From assembly GCF_001306135.1 (NCBI RefSeq), contig NZ_LGKP01000022.1, positions 310,001-374,000 on the forward strand: DNA of 64,000 nt. Direction: 5' to 3'. Source of the DNA: Herpetosiphon geysericola. Its GTDB lineage: Bacteria > Chloroflexota > Chloroflexia > Chloroflexales > Herpetosiphonaceae. This document shows, piece after piece, positions 51,834 through 60,533 of this stretch. The notes under the pieces were generated by a model. That model worked only from the letters and a program-made list of their open reading frames with translations, had not been told where the DNA came from and did no database searches. Within the stretch, counting starts at the first letter, position 1. Every line of letters begins with the position of its first letter. The position numbers and the translations under genes are program-made.

Positions 51834-52515
51834 ATCGATTGCTAGCAATAAAAAACGCCAAAGCCGCACCCGCAAGCCGCAAGGGGGTTTGCCCCGTGAA
51901 GTTAAAATGTTGCTCTGGTTGAGTATTCCAGTTTTGGTGATTGTGGCTGTGGTGATGTTGACCCAAACTGGAGCTAATTCTTCCCAGCCAGTCGATATTT
52001 CGCGCTTGATTTATGCCGATAGCCCTGTTTTGGGTAAGAATGATGCGCCTGTAACGGTGGTTGAGTTTCTTGATCCTGAGTGTGAATCCTGCCGCGCCTT
52101 CTATCCAATTGTCAAAGATGTGCTGGCCCAAAATGGCGATAATGTGCGCTTAGTGGTGCGCTACTTCCCCTTGCACAACAACTCGGTTTTGGCGATTGCC
52201 GCCACCGAAGCTGCTGGCAATCAAGGCAAATATTGGGAAATGCAAGAGTTGTTGTTCAGCAAGCAAAGCGAGTGGGGCGAAAAACGAACTCCCCAAACTG
52301 CGCTGATGCTGCAATATGCCCAAGAGTTGGGGCTTGATGGCGACAAATTTGCCAAAGATCTGAGCGACCCAGTGATTATGCAGAAGATCGAGCGTGATAA
52401 TGCTGATGCGCAAGCGCTGAACGTGCGCGGCACCCCCAGCTTCTTTGTCAATGGCAAGCCTGTTGCGACCCTCAGCCAAAGCGCCTTACAAAGCGCCATC
52501 GACGACGCAAAGTAA
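51826..52515 (+). CDS. DsbA-like thiol:disulfide oxidoreductase
   Basis: A 229-residue protein from the ATG at 51826 (GAAGGAG upstream). A basic N-terminus and a membrane anchor helix (about 24-46) are followed by a thioredoxin-fold domain with the redox motif CESC in DPECESCRAFYP and a cis-Pro in GTPSFFVNGKP. It oxidises exported proteins and is regenerated by the DsbB protein encoded just before it. Confidence 0.93.
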   Translation: MSKSIASNKKRQSRTRKPQGGLPREVKMLLWLSIPVLVIVAVVMLTQTGANSSQPVDISRLIYADSPVLGKNDAPVTVVEFLDPECESCRAFYPIVKDVLAQNGDNVRLVVRYFPLHNNSVLAIAATEAAGNQGKYWEMQELLFSKQSEWGEKRTPQTALMLQYAQELGLDGDKFAKDLSDPVIMQKIERDNADAQALNVRGTPSFFVNGKPVATLSQSALQSAIDDAK

Positions 52516-52568
52516 AGCTTGGTAGCGCTGCCTGATCATCGATTGAGCAGCGCTTTTTAGATCGGCGC

Positions 52569-52982
52569 TCAACCTTCGCCTGCCCAACCTTCGTTACAGC
52601 CCTGTTCGTTGCTAATGCGACAATCTTCGAGCCGCAAGCATTGGCATTGCATCCCATATGTGAGCAATGCTTGCATTTGCTGTAAGACCTGCATTTGCTG
52701 GGCAACTTGGACGAGTTTGTTGCTGGCCATGGTTTGCCAGCGCTCTGAGGGCGGTGTAGCAGCTTCAAATCCATGAATTAATGTTTGAACTTCAGCAATC
52801 GAAAAACCAGCTTTGCGAGCCAAATTGATCAAGCTAATCCATTGCAACACACTTGGATCATAGCGGCGGCGGGTATTATGGCGCTGCGGCTTGGGAATTA
52901 ACCCCATCTGCTCGTAATAACGAATTGCTGACGTTTGAAGGCCGGTTTGGGCTGCGACCTCGCCAATTGATAATCCTTGCAT
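52569..52982 (-). CDS. MerR-family regulator with Cys-rich C-terminus
   Basis: A 137-residue regulator. The N-terminal helix-turn-helix (SIGEVAAQTGLQTSAIRYYEQMGLI) is followed by a long dimerisation helix and a Cys cluster CQCLRLEDCRISNEQGC at about 113-129. That cluster probably binds a metal ion or an iron-sulfur centre, similar in place to SoxR. It is divergent from a small Cys-tailed membrane protein gene, and a MerR-type dyad (about 52999-53020) lies between them. Confidence 0.85.
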   Translation of the reverse strand: MQGLSIGEVAAQTGLQTSAIRYYEQMGLIPKPQRHNTRRRYDPSVLQWISLINLARKAGFSIAEVQTLIHGFEAATPPSERWQTMASNKLVQVAQQMQVLQQMQALLTYGMQCQCLRLEDCRISNEQGCNEGWAGEG

Positions 52983-52998
52983 TGGTCAAAACTCCTGC

Positions 52999-53023
52999 TT
53001 GACTTAAAGTGCACTTCACATGA
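52999..53023 (+). promoter_or_regulatory. MerR-type operator-promoter
   Basis: TTGACT (52999-53004) is followed by the palindrome AAGTGCACTT (53007-53016) and a stretched spacer (about 19 bases) before TAGCGT. A dyad centred between widely spaced minus-35 and minus-10 sites is how MerR proteins activate. It would drive the gene at 53059. Confidence 0.55.
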
Positions 53024-53058
53024 TAGCGTATCCCTGTCAGGTTATAAAGGAGTATTTG

Positions 53059-53313
53059 ATGAAACTGTTGCAAGAGTGTTTTGGTTTGCTGCGCAGCAAA
53101 GTTGGTTTATTGCTGATTGCGGGGGTTATGCTTGGCGTATTCTTTTTTGAGCGCAGCGCGTTGGGTGGATTATTGGCAGGCGCAACGCCAATCGTCATGC
53201 TGCTTGCTTGTCTGATTCCATGTGCAATTCCATTATTGTTTTTGCGCCGTAAGCAGCCAACCAACCAGTGTGCTTGTGGCGACCCCAATTGTAGCGGCCT
53301 GACCAGCAAATAA
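53059..53313 (+). CDS. Small membrane protein with a Cys-rich tail
   Basis: An 84-residue protein from the ATG at 53059 (AAAGGAG upstream). Two membrane helices (about 15-33 and 36-58) are followed by a basic stretch and the tail NQCACGDPNCSGL with three Cys. The tail may bind a metal. It is divergent from, and probably controlled by, the Cys-rich MerR regulator. Confidence 0.7.
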   Translation: MKLLQECFGLLRSKVGLLLIAGVMLGVFFFERSALGGLLAGATPIVMLLACLIPCAIPLLFLRRKQPTNQCACGDPNCSGLTSK

Positions 53314-53350
53314 AAAAGCCGTCGCCCTTGGTTTGTTCAAGGGCGACGAC
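53312..53350 (-). terminator. Terminator of the secreted propeller gene
   Basis: On the minus strand a 13-pair stem GTCGTCGCCCTTG/CAAGGGCGACGGC (53318-53350) is followed by TTTTTTA. It also lies just beyond the convergent membrane-protein gene. Confidence 0.9.
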
Positions 53351-53362
53351 TGATAAGGCTTA

Positions 53363-55033
53363 TTACCAACCTAGGTTAGGGATTTGTTCGGCAGCCAAAC
53401 GCCCAAGTTGCACTTTGAATTCAGCAGGATTATCTGGATGCCATTCAAAGCGGGCGCGCTCAAACCATTGGGTCAGCACCCGATCACCATCAGGATTGGT
53501 TTCCATGTGCGGAGCAGTAAGCGGCAAGCCAAACAAGGCTAATGATTCAGCGTAACTAATCCCAGGTTCGCCTAAATCGAGGCCATGGTTTTGCCAATAG
53601 CTCAGAAATGCGCCGCAAAGCTTGCGATCGGTGGTGGCAAAATGTTGGCATTGACCAGGCAATTGTTCGGCGCCAGCTGAGCTATCACCTTCGGTTTGCC
53701 AATTGCGATTGAGCGTTACCAAGCGTTCAGCGCCTAAGCGACCCAACGAAACCTCATATGGCGTGCCTGCCAACTCAGGGTGGTGCTCGTAGCGCTGGCG
53801 TTCGAGAAACTGCACCGTGTAGGTTTTGCCAGTATCTGCATTAACTTGGCTAAATTCTTCGCTTTGAGGATAGCCAAACACTGCCAAGCCGCCATTTTTT
53901 TGCCAATATTGCTCAAATAAACCGCCAAGCGAGTGCATGCTTTCAGGGTAATAGCTGCGATTCGCGAGCAAAGGATCATTTGCTTGGCGCGGCGCAGTTG
54001 GCATGACCTCAGCGAGTGGCCGCACATGAATCACTGGTTTGGCACCGCGAGTATCGCTCCAGGCTACCAGCGAATTATTGATCGTAATCAATGGACGATT
54101 ACTATCGCTATAGCCAAAGCGATCGATTGTAAACATGCTTTTTTGCCGAATATCAACCCCAACGAGGTTCAGCTCAGCAGTCGCCTGTTCATCAAAATTG
54201 AGCGCTACCAAGAAATTGCCACTGCCAGCGAAGCCATAGAGCGCATCAAAACGACAGTTATTTGCTTGGATTAATGTTTCGCTATTTGCTAAGCTTCGAG
54301 CATATAAATGCCTGTCGTTGCAATAATAAAAGCTTTTATTGAGCAATAAATTTTGTTTAATCCCCATATTACAAACAGATTCGCTTAATTTTTGGGGAGC
54401 TTGTGAGCCATCCAAGGCAAGATAATGGATTTCCGCGCAGGCACTATATTTATTCGCAATATGGGTGGCATACGCCCAGCTAACAATTTCCCCATCGCTT
54501 TGCAACGAATCAGTGCCATAAATTGTGGCTACTTCGCTGCCAACCAACATGGGAGCCTGATTGCCAGCCAGATGCCATTTCCAGATTTGGTTGCTGATTG
54601 CAGGTGGTGCTCCTTCTAGTTCCAACCAAATCAACCAATCGCCAGCAACCGTCCAACGCATGTGGTTTTCTTGATGTGGCACTTGCAAAATGCTCTTGGT
54701 TTGGGTCGCCAGTTCATACTGATAGACATGTTGATTATCGCGCCAGATTACTCGACCATTTGCAATAAAGAAATCATAGGTTTGATTTTGCACACTGCCA
54801 AGGCTAATGCTAGTTCCGGTCGTGAGATTGGTTAGCATTAATTCGCTTGTGTAATTGACGAAATCTGTGCGCCAAGTGCGCCATGCAAGCCAATTGCCAT
54901 CAAGTTTAAGCTGCGTAATCGCATGCTCGCTCACAATATCGCGGCTACTGATTTGATTTTGTTGGGCGGATGCAGGCCGAAGTATAAAGCCGAGGCTCAA
55001 AATCACAATACCAATGCGCCATAACCATTTCAT
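53363..55033 (-). CDS. Secreted beta-propeller-like protein with two FGYP/YW repeats
   Basis: A 556-residue exported protein. A signal peptide (about 1-23) is followed by a propeller-like region (about 30-350) with repeated strands such as GNWLAWRTW, GRVIWRDN and NSLVAWSDTRG. The C-terminal part has two copies of a module beginning YWQKNGGLAVFGYPQSE and YWQNHGLDLG...LFGLP, each with an F-E-R-R..HPE core, common in exported Chloroflexota proteins. The module may bind cell-wall material. No catalytic motif is visible. Confidence 0.8.
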   Translation of the reverse strand: MKWLWRIGIVILSLGFILRPASAQQNQISSRDIVSEHAITQLKLDGNWLAWRTWRTDFVNYTSELMLTNLTTGTSISLGSVQNQTYDFFIANGRVIWRDNQHVYQYELATQTKSILQVPHQENHMRWTVAGDWLIWLELEGAPPAISNQIWKWHLAGNQAPMLVGSEVATIYGTDSLQSDGEIVSWAYATHIANKYSACAEIHYLALDGSQAPQKLSESVCNMGIKQNLLLNKSFYYCNDRHLYARSLANSETLIQANNCRFDALYGFAGSGNFLVALNFDEQATAELNLVGVDIRQKSMFTIDRFGYSDSNRPLITINNSLVAWSDTRGAKPVIHVRPLAEVMPTAPRQANDPLLANRSYYPESMHSLGGLFEQYWQKNGGLAVFGYPQSEEFSQVNADTGKTYTVQFLERQRYEHHPELAGTPYEVSLGRLGAERLVTLNRNWQTEGDSSAGAEQLPGQCQHFATTDRKLCGAFLSYWQNHGLDLGEPGISYAESLALFGLPLTAPHMETNPDGDRVLTQWFERARFEWHPDNPAEFKVQLGRLAAEQIPNLGW

Positions 55034-55188
55034 CGCTGGTCCTTTCTACATCAAGACTAACGCGACGATTGTACGCAAAGCTAAGCTGATTTTGGCTATA
55101 CGCTGACTGAAACCTGACTTGTGGGAATCTGATAGGAAGCTGAGAGGATTGAGTGAGAAGAAGAAACTTTGGGGCCTAAAATAAAAAA

Positions 55189-55264
<76 letters not shown>

Positions 55265-55270
55265 ACAGAA

Positions 55271-55299
55271 TGAGCGGCTTGGTATAAGCAAGCCGCTCA
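55271..55299. other. Hairpin between the two tRNA genes
   Basis: A perfect ten-pair stem TGAGCGGCTT/AAGCCGCTCA with a nine-base loop. It may guide processing of a shared tRNA precursor. Confidence 0.5.
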
Positions 55300-55311
55300 A
55301 ATCTTTAGTTG

Positions 55312-55386
<75 letters not shown>

Positions 55387-55427
55387 TTGACCTATGTATA
55401 ATAGCATACACTGAGTTACTTGTCAAA

Positions 55428-56384
55428 TTAGTGCTTCCTCAAGCTATAAACGCTCTGTTCAAGCGCAATTTGGGGGGTTTGGGCGGTTTTGAACAACTCG
55501 CGATCGACTCCAAGATCGCCGAATTGCATGGCAATTTCTGCTGAAGCGCTGGTAACGGTAACATCGCAGCCAAGCAGCCGAATTGCCTGAATCATGAGCA
55601 GCACATGTTCGGCAGCATCATTGGCCAGCTCGCGCACCCCTGCCATATCCAGAATGAGCAGGCGGGTGCGTTGGCGATGGATAGTTGCCAGCAAGCGTTT
55701 TTGAATGTGCTCAATTCGTTTGGTATCGAGTGCGCCGACGAGCGGCGCCAACAACACATTGGCGGCAATCGTCACTGCTGGAGTTTCGAGGGTTTCGACC
55801 AAGGTAAACAGGCGTTGTTGCTCCTGATTTTGCTTGAGCAAGGCATCTGCTTGGTTGCGCATTAACGTTGATTGCGCTTTGATTCGGCGCTGCTCGCCAT
55901 CGGATTTACTGATAGTTTCGCGTAGGGCCAACAAATTTGTTTCATTGATGGTGCGAATCAGCACCATTGCGGCAACGATCAGGCCATAGGCAACCAGATT
56001 ATCGACTGCTGCATAGACTCCATCGAAATTCGATCGGACTAAAATGCCCCCATAGCCAACAACGGCGCTGATAATCACAGCCGTTGAAGAACCCATAATC
56101 AAGGCCATTAACGGCGGGATCAGGGTCATGAGGCTGACTGGCTGGGTTTTATCGACAAAGACTGCGCAGATAATCGTCACAAAGCCAACCATTAACCAGC
56201 GACTCCACTCGATGCCGCGCCAATAGGCAACGCTAATTCCAATCAGCACCAGCAAAATGCTGCCCATCAAGAGGGGTTCTTGCCAGCCATTGCGCAGGCC
56301 AAGCACTACATCAATTGCGGCAGTTGTGATATTTAACAGCACTAAAAGGGCAAGAATTGCTTGGCGTTGAGTAATTCGGATCAT
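55428..56384 (-). CDS. Membrane protein with C-terminal STAS domain
   Basis: A 318-residue protein started at the ATG at 56384 (GGAG eight bases upstream). Six hydrophobic segments fill about 6-150, a coiled coil follows (about 155-195), and a STAS domain (about 200-310) begins with TPAVTIAANVLLAPLVGALDTKR and continues with LLILDMAGVRELANDAAEHVL. The order coiled coil-STAS is like RsbR-type stressosome proteins, here with a membrane sensor. In RsbR-like proteins the STAS region contains phosphorylatable Thr residues; a partner kinase is not encoded nearby. Confidence 0.82.
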   Translation of the reverse strand: MIRITQRQAILALLVLLNITTAAIDVVLGLRNGWQEPLLMGSILLVLIGISVAYWRGIEWSRWLMVGFVTIICAVFVDKTQPVSLMTLIPPLMALIMGSSTAVIISAVVGYGGILVRSNFDGVYAAVDNLVAYGLIVAAMVLIRTINETNLLALRETISKSDGEQRRIKAQSTLMRNQADALLKQNQEQQRLFTLVETLETPAVTIAANVLLAPLVGALDTKRIEHIQKRLLATIHRQRTRLLILDMAGVRELANDAAEHVLLMIQAIRLLGCDVTVTSASAEIAMQFGDLGVDRELFKTAQTPQIALEQSVYSLRKH

Positions 56385-56452
56385 GGAGTTGGCTCCGGAT
56401 TGCTGGAAGCAGGATTGCATCTGTGTGCTTTATTATACGCACAAAAAAGTTA

Positions 56453-56490
56453 AAAGAAAATGGGCCGATTGGTATACCCAATCGACCCAT
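56453..56490 (-). terminator. Terminator of fusA
   Basis: A 13-pair stem ATGGGTCGATTGG/CCAATCGGCCCAT (one mismatch) at 56460-56490 followed on the minus strand by TTTTCTTTT, 22 bases after the stop codon. Confidence 0.9.
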
Positions 56491-56512
56491 TTGTTGTGCT
56501 TTGTAGCAGGGT

Positions 56513-58618
56513 TTAGCTGCGAGCTTTTTCGACCAATTCTTCTTGCAAGTTGCGTGGAATTGGCTCGTAGTGATGGAATTCCATCGAGTAGGTGGCGCGG
56601 CCTTGGGTTTGTGAGCGCAAATCGTTGACATAACCAAACATGTTGGCCAATGGCACGAAGCCACGCACGACTTGAGCGTTACCGCGAGCTTCCATACCTT
56701 CGATCCGGCCACGGCGACTGTTGACGTCACCGATGACACTACCCATGTAATCTTCGGGCACAATCACTTCGATCTTCATGATTGGTTCCAAGATTTGAGG
56801 GCCGCCACGGCGAACGCCGTCCTTCAAGGCCATTGAAGCGGCAATCTTGAAGGCCATTTCCGACGAGTCAACGTCGTGGTATGAGCCGTCGAACAAGGTT
56901 GCTTTGACATCGACCACTGGGTAGCCAGCGATAACGCCAGTTTCCATGGCTTCGCGGATACCTGCTTCGACTGCTGGTACGTATTCGCGAGGTACAACCC
57001 CACCAACGATACCATTGACGAAGATATAGCCTTCGCCTTCGCCTGATGGCTCGAACTTGACTTTAACGTGGCCGTATTGACCTTTACCGCCCGATTGGCG
57101 CACGAACTTGCTATCGATATCGACGCTCTTGGTGATGCTTTCGCGGTAGGCCACTTGAGGCTTACCAACGTTGGCTTCAACCTTGAATTCGCGCATCATG
57201 CGGTCGACGATAACTTCCAAGTGCAATTCGCCCATCCCGCGGATGATCGTTTGGCCAGTTTCGACATCGGTGTTCAAGCGGAAGGTTGGATCTTCTTCAG
57301 CCAAGCGTGAGAGTGCAATCGACATCTTGTCTTGGTCGGCCTTGGTTTTTGGCTCGATCGCCACCGAGATAACTGGTTCTGGGAACTTGATACTTTCCAA
57401 AACCACTGGATCATCTGGTGAACAGATGGTATCGCCAGTGAAGGTATCCTTTGGACCCACCACAGCAGCAATATCGCCTGCGTACACTTCCTTGATTTCT
57501 TCGCGGTGGTTAGCGTGCATTTGCAGCAAGCGGCCAACCCGTTCGCGCTTGTTCTTGGTGGTGTTCAAAACGTATGAGCCAGTTTCGAGCTTACCTGAGT
57601 AAACGCGGAAGTAGGCCAACTTACCCACGAATGGGTCAGCCATAATTTTGAAGACCAAGCCAGTGAACGGTGCATTTTCGTCTGCTGGGCGCTCGATGAA
57701 CTCTGCGTCTTCAGCTTCTGAATCAACGCCTGGGCGCACAGCCTTGGTCACTGGAATTTCCAATGGTGAAGGCAATAGCAACACAACAGCATCGAGCATG
57801 CGTTGCACGCCCTTGTTCTTCAAGGCTGAACCACACAAGACTGGTACCAATTTGTTGCCGATGGTGGCAGCGCGCAGGGCGCGGCGCAATTCTGGCACTT
57901 GCAATTCTTCGCCTTCGAGATAGAGCATCATCAACTCATCGTCGGTTTCGGCGATTGCTTCGAGCATATAATCGCGGGCTGCTTTGGCTTTTTCAGCCAA
58001 TTCAGCAGGAATTTCGCGTTCTTCTTGAACTTTACCAACATCGTCCATATAGAAGATAGCTTTGTTTTCCATCAAATCGATGATGCCTTGGAAGCGATCT
58101 TCGGCCCCGATTGGCAATTGGATCGGCACTGGCTTAGCGCCAAGGCGATCAACAATCATGCTGACGGTACGGTCGAAGTTTGCGCCCATGCGGTCCATTT
58201 TGTTGACAAAACAAATCCGAGGCACGCTATATTTATCAGCTTGGCGCCACACCGTTTCTGATTGTGGCTCCACACCGGCCACTGCGTCGAACACCACTAC
58301 GCCACCGTCGAGCACGCGCAATGAGCGCTCTACTTCAGCGGTAAAGTCCACGTGGCCAGGCGTGTCAATAATATTAATTTGATAGCGTTGCTCAGCATAT
58401 TCCCAGTGAGCGGTGGTAGCAGCAGCGGTAATCGTGATCCCACGTTCGCGCTCTTGTTCCATCCAGTCCATGGTGGCAGCGCCTTCGTGGACTTCACCGA
58501 TCTTATAGTTACGACCGGTATAGAACAAAATCCGTTCGGTGGTAGTCGTTTTCCCTGCGTCAATGTGGGCAATAATCCCAATATTGCGTACTCTGTCGAG
58601 TGGTGTCGAGCGAGGCAT
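56513..58618 (-). CDS. fusA: Elongation factor G
   Basis: A 701-residue translational GTPase that drives tRNA-mRNA translocation. The G domain (about 1-290) has [15 protein letters not shown], the switch segment [21 protein letters not shown] and [10 protein letters not shown], with domains II-V following. It is downstream of rpsG but separated by a terminator and an internal promoter. No tuf gene follows; instead the transcript ends at a terminator. AACGGAG is placed near the ATG. Confidence 0.98.
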   Translation of the reverse strand: MPRSTPLDRVRNIGIIAHIDAGKTTTTERILFYTGRNYKIGEVHEGAATMDWMEQERERGITITAAATTAHWEYAEQRYQINIIDTPGHVDFTAEVERSLRVLDGGVVVFDAVAGVEPQSETVWRQADKYSVPRICFVNKMDRMGANFDRTVSMIVDRLGAKPVPIQLPIGAEDRFQGIIDLMENKAIFYMDDVGKVQEEREIPAELAEKAKAARDYMLEAIAETDDELMMLYLEGEELQVPELRRALRAATIGNKLVPVLCGSALKNKGVQRMLDAVVLLLPSPLEIPVTKAVRPGVDSEAEDAEFIERPADENAPFTGLVFKIMADPFVGKLAYFRVYSGKLETGSYVLNTTKNKRERVGRLLQMHANHREEIKEVYAGDIAAVVGPKDTFTGDTICSPDDPVVLESIKFPEPVISVAIEPKTKADQDKMSIALSRLAEEDPTFRLNTDVETGQTIIRGMGELHLEVIVDRMMREFKVEANVGKPQVAYRESITKSVDIDSKFVRQSGGKGQYGHVKVKFEPSGEGEGYIFVNGIVGGVVPREYVPAVEAGIREAMETGVIAGYPVVDVKATLFDGSYHDVDSSEMAFKIAASMALKDGVRRGGPQILEPIMKIEVIVPEDYMGSVIGDVNSRRGRIEGMEARGNAQVVRGFVPLANMFGYVNDLRSQTQGRATYSMEFHHYEPIPRNLQEELVEKARS

Positions 58619-58678
58619 TCCTTACTCCGTTACATGGTTAGTATTAGTTGGTGACAGCCTGCACGGCGGTGACGTTGT

Positions 58679-58687
58679 ATTGTACCA
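58679..58687 (-). promoter_or_regulatory. Internal fusA promoter (extended minus-10)
   Basis: On the minus strand TGGTACAAT, 60 bases before the fusA start and just after the rpsG terminator. No good minus-35; the T run of the terminator occupies that position. Confidence 0.5.
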
Positions 58688-58700
58688 TAAGTATGCAGGC

Positions 58701-58730
58701 AAAAAGCGGCTAAACTCGCGTCTAGCCGCT
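58701..58730 (-). terminator. Terminator between rpsG and fusA
   Basis: A perfect eight-pair stem AGCGGCTA/TAGCCGCT with a ten-base loop followed on the minus strand by TTTTTG. Confidence 0.8.
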
Positions 58731-58784
58731 CTGGTCACCGACCCAATTGTTCACGACGCTGGTCGTGAGGGGTGGCCATAAACT

Positions 58785-59258
58785 TTAGAAGCGAGCGTAG
58801 TGTGAGAAGGCGCGGTTGGCTTCAGCCATACGGTGAACTTCTTCACGACGCTTGACGGTTGCACCAGTGTTGTTGAAGGCATCGACCAATTCGAGCGCCA
58901 AGCGTTCGTGCATTGGTTTGCCACTGCGAGCGCGAGCTGCGGTCAACAACCAACGAATTGCCAAGGCAATCCGGCGGTCGCTTTTAACTTCGACTGGCAC
59001 TTGATAAGTTGAACCACCGACGCGCTTTGGGCGAACTTCGATGGTAGGGCTTGAGTTGCGCAACACTTGTTCGAACAACTCAACTGCTTCGCGGTTCAAG
59101 CGCTGTGAAGCAACGTCTAAGGCGCGATACACGATGTTTTCAGCGACACTTTTTTTACCGTGCATCATGACCTTGTTGATCAACATTTGCACGTGTATGC
59201 TGTTGTGAATTGGATCACCAGGCACAATACGCTTGGCAATTTTTCGTCGTCGTGGCAT
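58785..59258 (-). CDS. rpsG: 30S ribosomal protein S7
   Basis: A 157-residue primary assembly protein of the small subunit head. It has the family start MPRRRKIAKR and the conserved segments GKKSVAENIVYRAL, VRPKRVGGSTYQVPVEV and KREEVHRMAEANRAFSHYARF. The gene follows rpsL by 16 bases. S7 can repress its own operon by binding a leader structure in some bacteria. Confidence 0.98.
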   Translation of the reverse strand: MPRRRKIAKRIVPGDPIHNSIHVQMLINKVMMHGKKSVAENIVYRALDVASQRLNREAVELFEQVLRNSSPTIEVRPKRVGGSTYQVPVEVKSDRRIALAIRWLLTAARARSGKPMHERLALELVDAFNNTGATVKRREEVHRMAEANRAFSHYARF

Positions 59259-59274
59259 TGTATTTTACCCTACC

Positions 59275-59715
59275 TTATTTTTTCTTCTTGCCCGTTGCAA
59301 CTTGAGCGTTCTTCTTGGTGCCGTACTTCGAGCGACCTTGCTTGCGGTTGTTGACACCTTGTGAGTCCAAGGTACCGCGCACAATGTGGTAGCGCACGCC
59401 TGGCAAGTCTTTTACCCGACCACCGCGAATCAAGACCACTGAGTGTTCTTGCAAGTTGTGACCTTCACCTGGGATGTAGGCGGTCACTTCCATTTGATTC
59501 GACAAGCGAACCCGTGCCACTTTGCGCAACGCCGAGTTTGGCTTCTTGGGGGTCATGGTCTTAACTTGCGTACAAACACCACGCTTTTGGGGTGCGCCGC
59601 TGCCGCGGGTAAGCTTGCCCTTCAGCGAGTTGTAGATGAAACGCAGCGCAGGTGCCTTGGTCTTTTTAACCACAGGTTTACGGGGCTTGCGGATCAACTG
59701 GTTGATCGTTGGCAT
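59275..59715 (-). CDS. rpsL: 30S ribosomal protein S12
   Basis: A 146-residue protein of the decoding centre. It contains [19 protein letters not shown] and [17 protein letters not shown], with the Lys residues that change in streptomycin resistance kept as wild type. It has the insertion of about 13 residues between PAL and PQKRGVC ([17 protein letters not shown]) found in monoderm-type S12. The tail is rich in Lys. GGAGG precedes the ATG. It heads the str operon. Confidence 0.98.
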   Translation of the reverse strand: MPTINQLIRKPRKPVVKKTKAPALRFIYNSLKGKLTRGSGAPQKRGVCTQVKTMTPKKPNSALRKVARVRLSNQMEVTAYIPGEGHNLQEHSVVLIRGGRVKDLPGVRYHIVRGTLDSQGVNNRKQGRSKYGTKKNAQVATGKKKK

Positions 59716-59892
59716 TCAATTCCTCCAAAAATCTTGGAAATACCGAGTTTTGACGGTTCTCACGTCTACTATACCGTGAGCGTGTTCTAGCCTAACTAGC
59801 TATGGCATTGCCGCCCCAATGCCGCGAACAGTCAGAATCAATTGGTGTTCAATCAGCCAGCTGGTTGATTGACCCCAGCGAAAAATTGCAGC

Positions 59893-59919
59893 AAAAAAAG
59901 CATGCCCACCACGGGGCAT
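59893..59919 (-). terminator. Terminator-like hairpin early in the str leader
   Basis: ATGCCC-cgtggt-GGGCAT (59902-59919) followed on the minus strand by GC and seven Ts, starting only about ten bases after the predicted transcription start. Confidence 0.65.
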
Positions 59920-59928
59920 CGACCGCCC

Positions 59929-59957
59929 AGTATAGCACCTGCCTAGGCCTATGTCAA
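59929..59957 (-). promoter_or_regulatory. Main promoter of the str operon
   Basis: On the minus strand TTGACA (59952-59957), a 17-base spacer and TATACT (59929-59934) with a TGC extension. It is as close to consensus as any promoter in the window. Confidence 0.8.
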
Positions 59958-60080
59958 ACCACGCCTACATTTTTAGCTGCTCTATAAAGCAGGTTGGGTG
60001 TTGTGCGAAAAACATGGCTATTCAGCAAGCAAATTTTAGCGGGTGCAGCGGATAATCGATAGTATCTTGCAATAAGAATG

Positions 60081-60533
60081 TTAACGCTGCCAAATGAGCA
60101 TATTATTTTGATCAAACAATTGAATTAATTGTAATTCACGATCATTTGGGATGACTACCCCAAAAAATCCTTGCTGCGGTTTGATATCAAAATCTCTTGT
60201 GCTCCCATCGCTCATTACTAAATGGATGCGACTTGCTTGGAGATCAAGGACATAGCCACCATAAAAAGTCCCTGCTTGCTGCTCCGAAAAGCGCTCTTCA
60301 CGCTGGCATTCTACAATCTGATCAGTCAGTTTGAACGAAATTATACTTCCACCATTGCTTCCAACACAGGTTAATTGCAAGCTTGAATCAACCATTAGTT
60401 GAACTGGATGTTGGGTTAAACGATAGCTTTTGGCCTGAAATTGACTGGTTTGAGGATTAATACTATTAGCTTGCTGGCTATTACATCCAATCAAGAGCAG
60501 TATCAGCCAAATTATTCCTTGGCTATATTTCAT
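60081..60533 (-). CDS. Small lipoprotein, unknown function
   Basis: A 150-residue lipoprotein with a lipobox LLLIGCNS at about 11-18. The mature part is beta-rich with two Cys (TCVGSNG and VECQREE) that could form a disulfide. No family is recognised. Its ATG overlaps the stop codon of the degenerate deoC gene, so both are on one transcript. It lies 365 bases upstream of rpsL on the same strand. Confidence 0.7.
   Translation of the reverse strand: MKYSQGIIWLILLLIGCNSQQANSINPQTSQFQAKSYRLTQHPVQLMVDSSLQLTCVGSNGGSIISFKLTDQIVECQREERFSEQQAGTFYGGYVLDLQASRIHLVMSDGSTRDFDIKPQQGFFGVVIPNDRELQLIQLFDQNNMLIWQR

Larger units (their letters stand above)
59716..60080. other. Structured leader and promoter region of the str operon
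   Basis: It holds a strong promoter (59929-59957), a terminator-type hairpin just downstream (59893-59919), two further hairpins (59850-59871 and 59804-59823), and a second minus-10 (TATAGT at 59768-59773) inside an inverted repeat CTCACG/CGTGAG (59759-59780). No gene. The part from 59960 to 60080 shows nothing notable. Confidence 0.65.
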
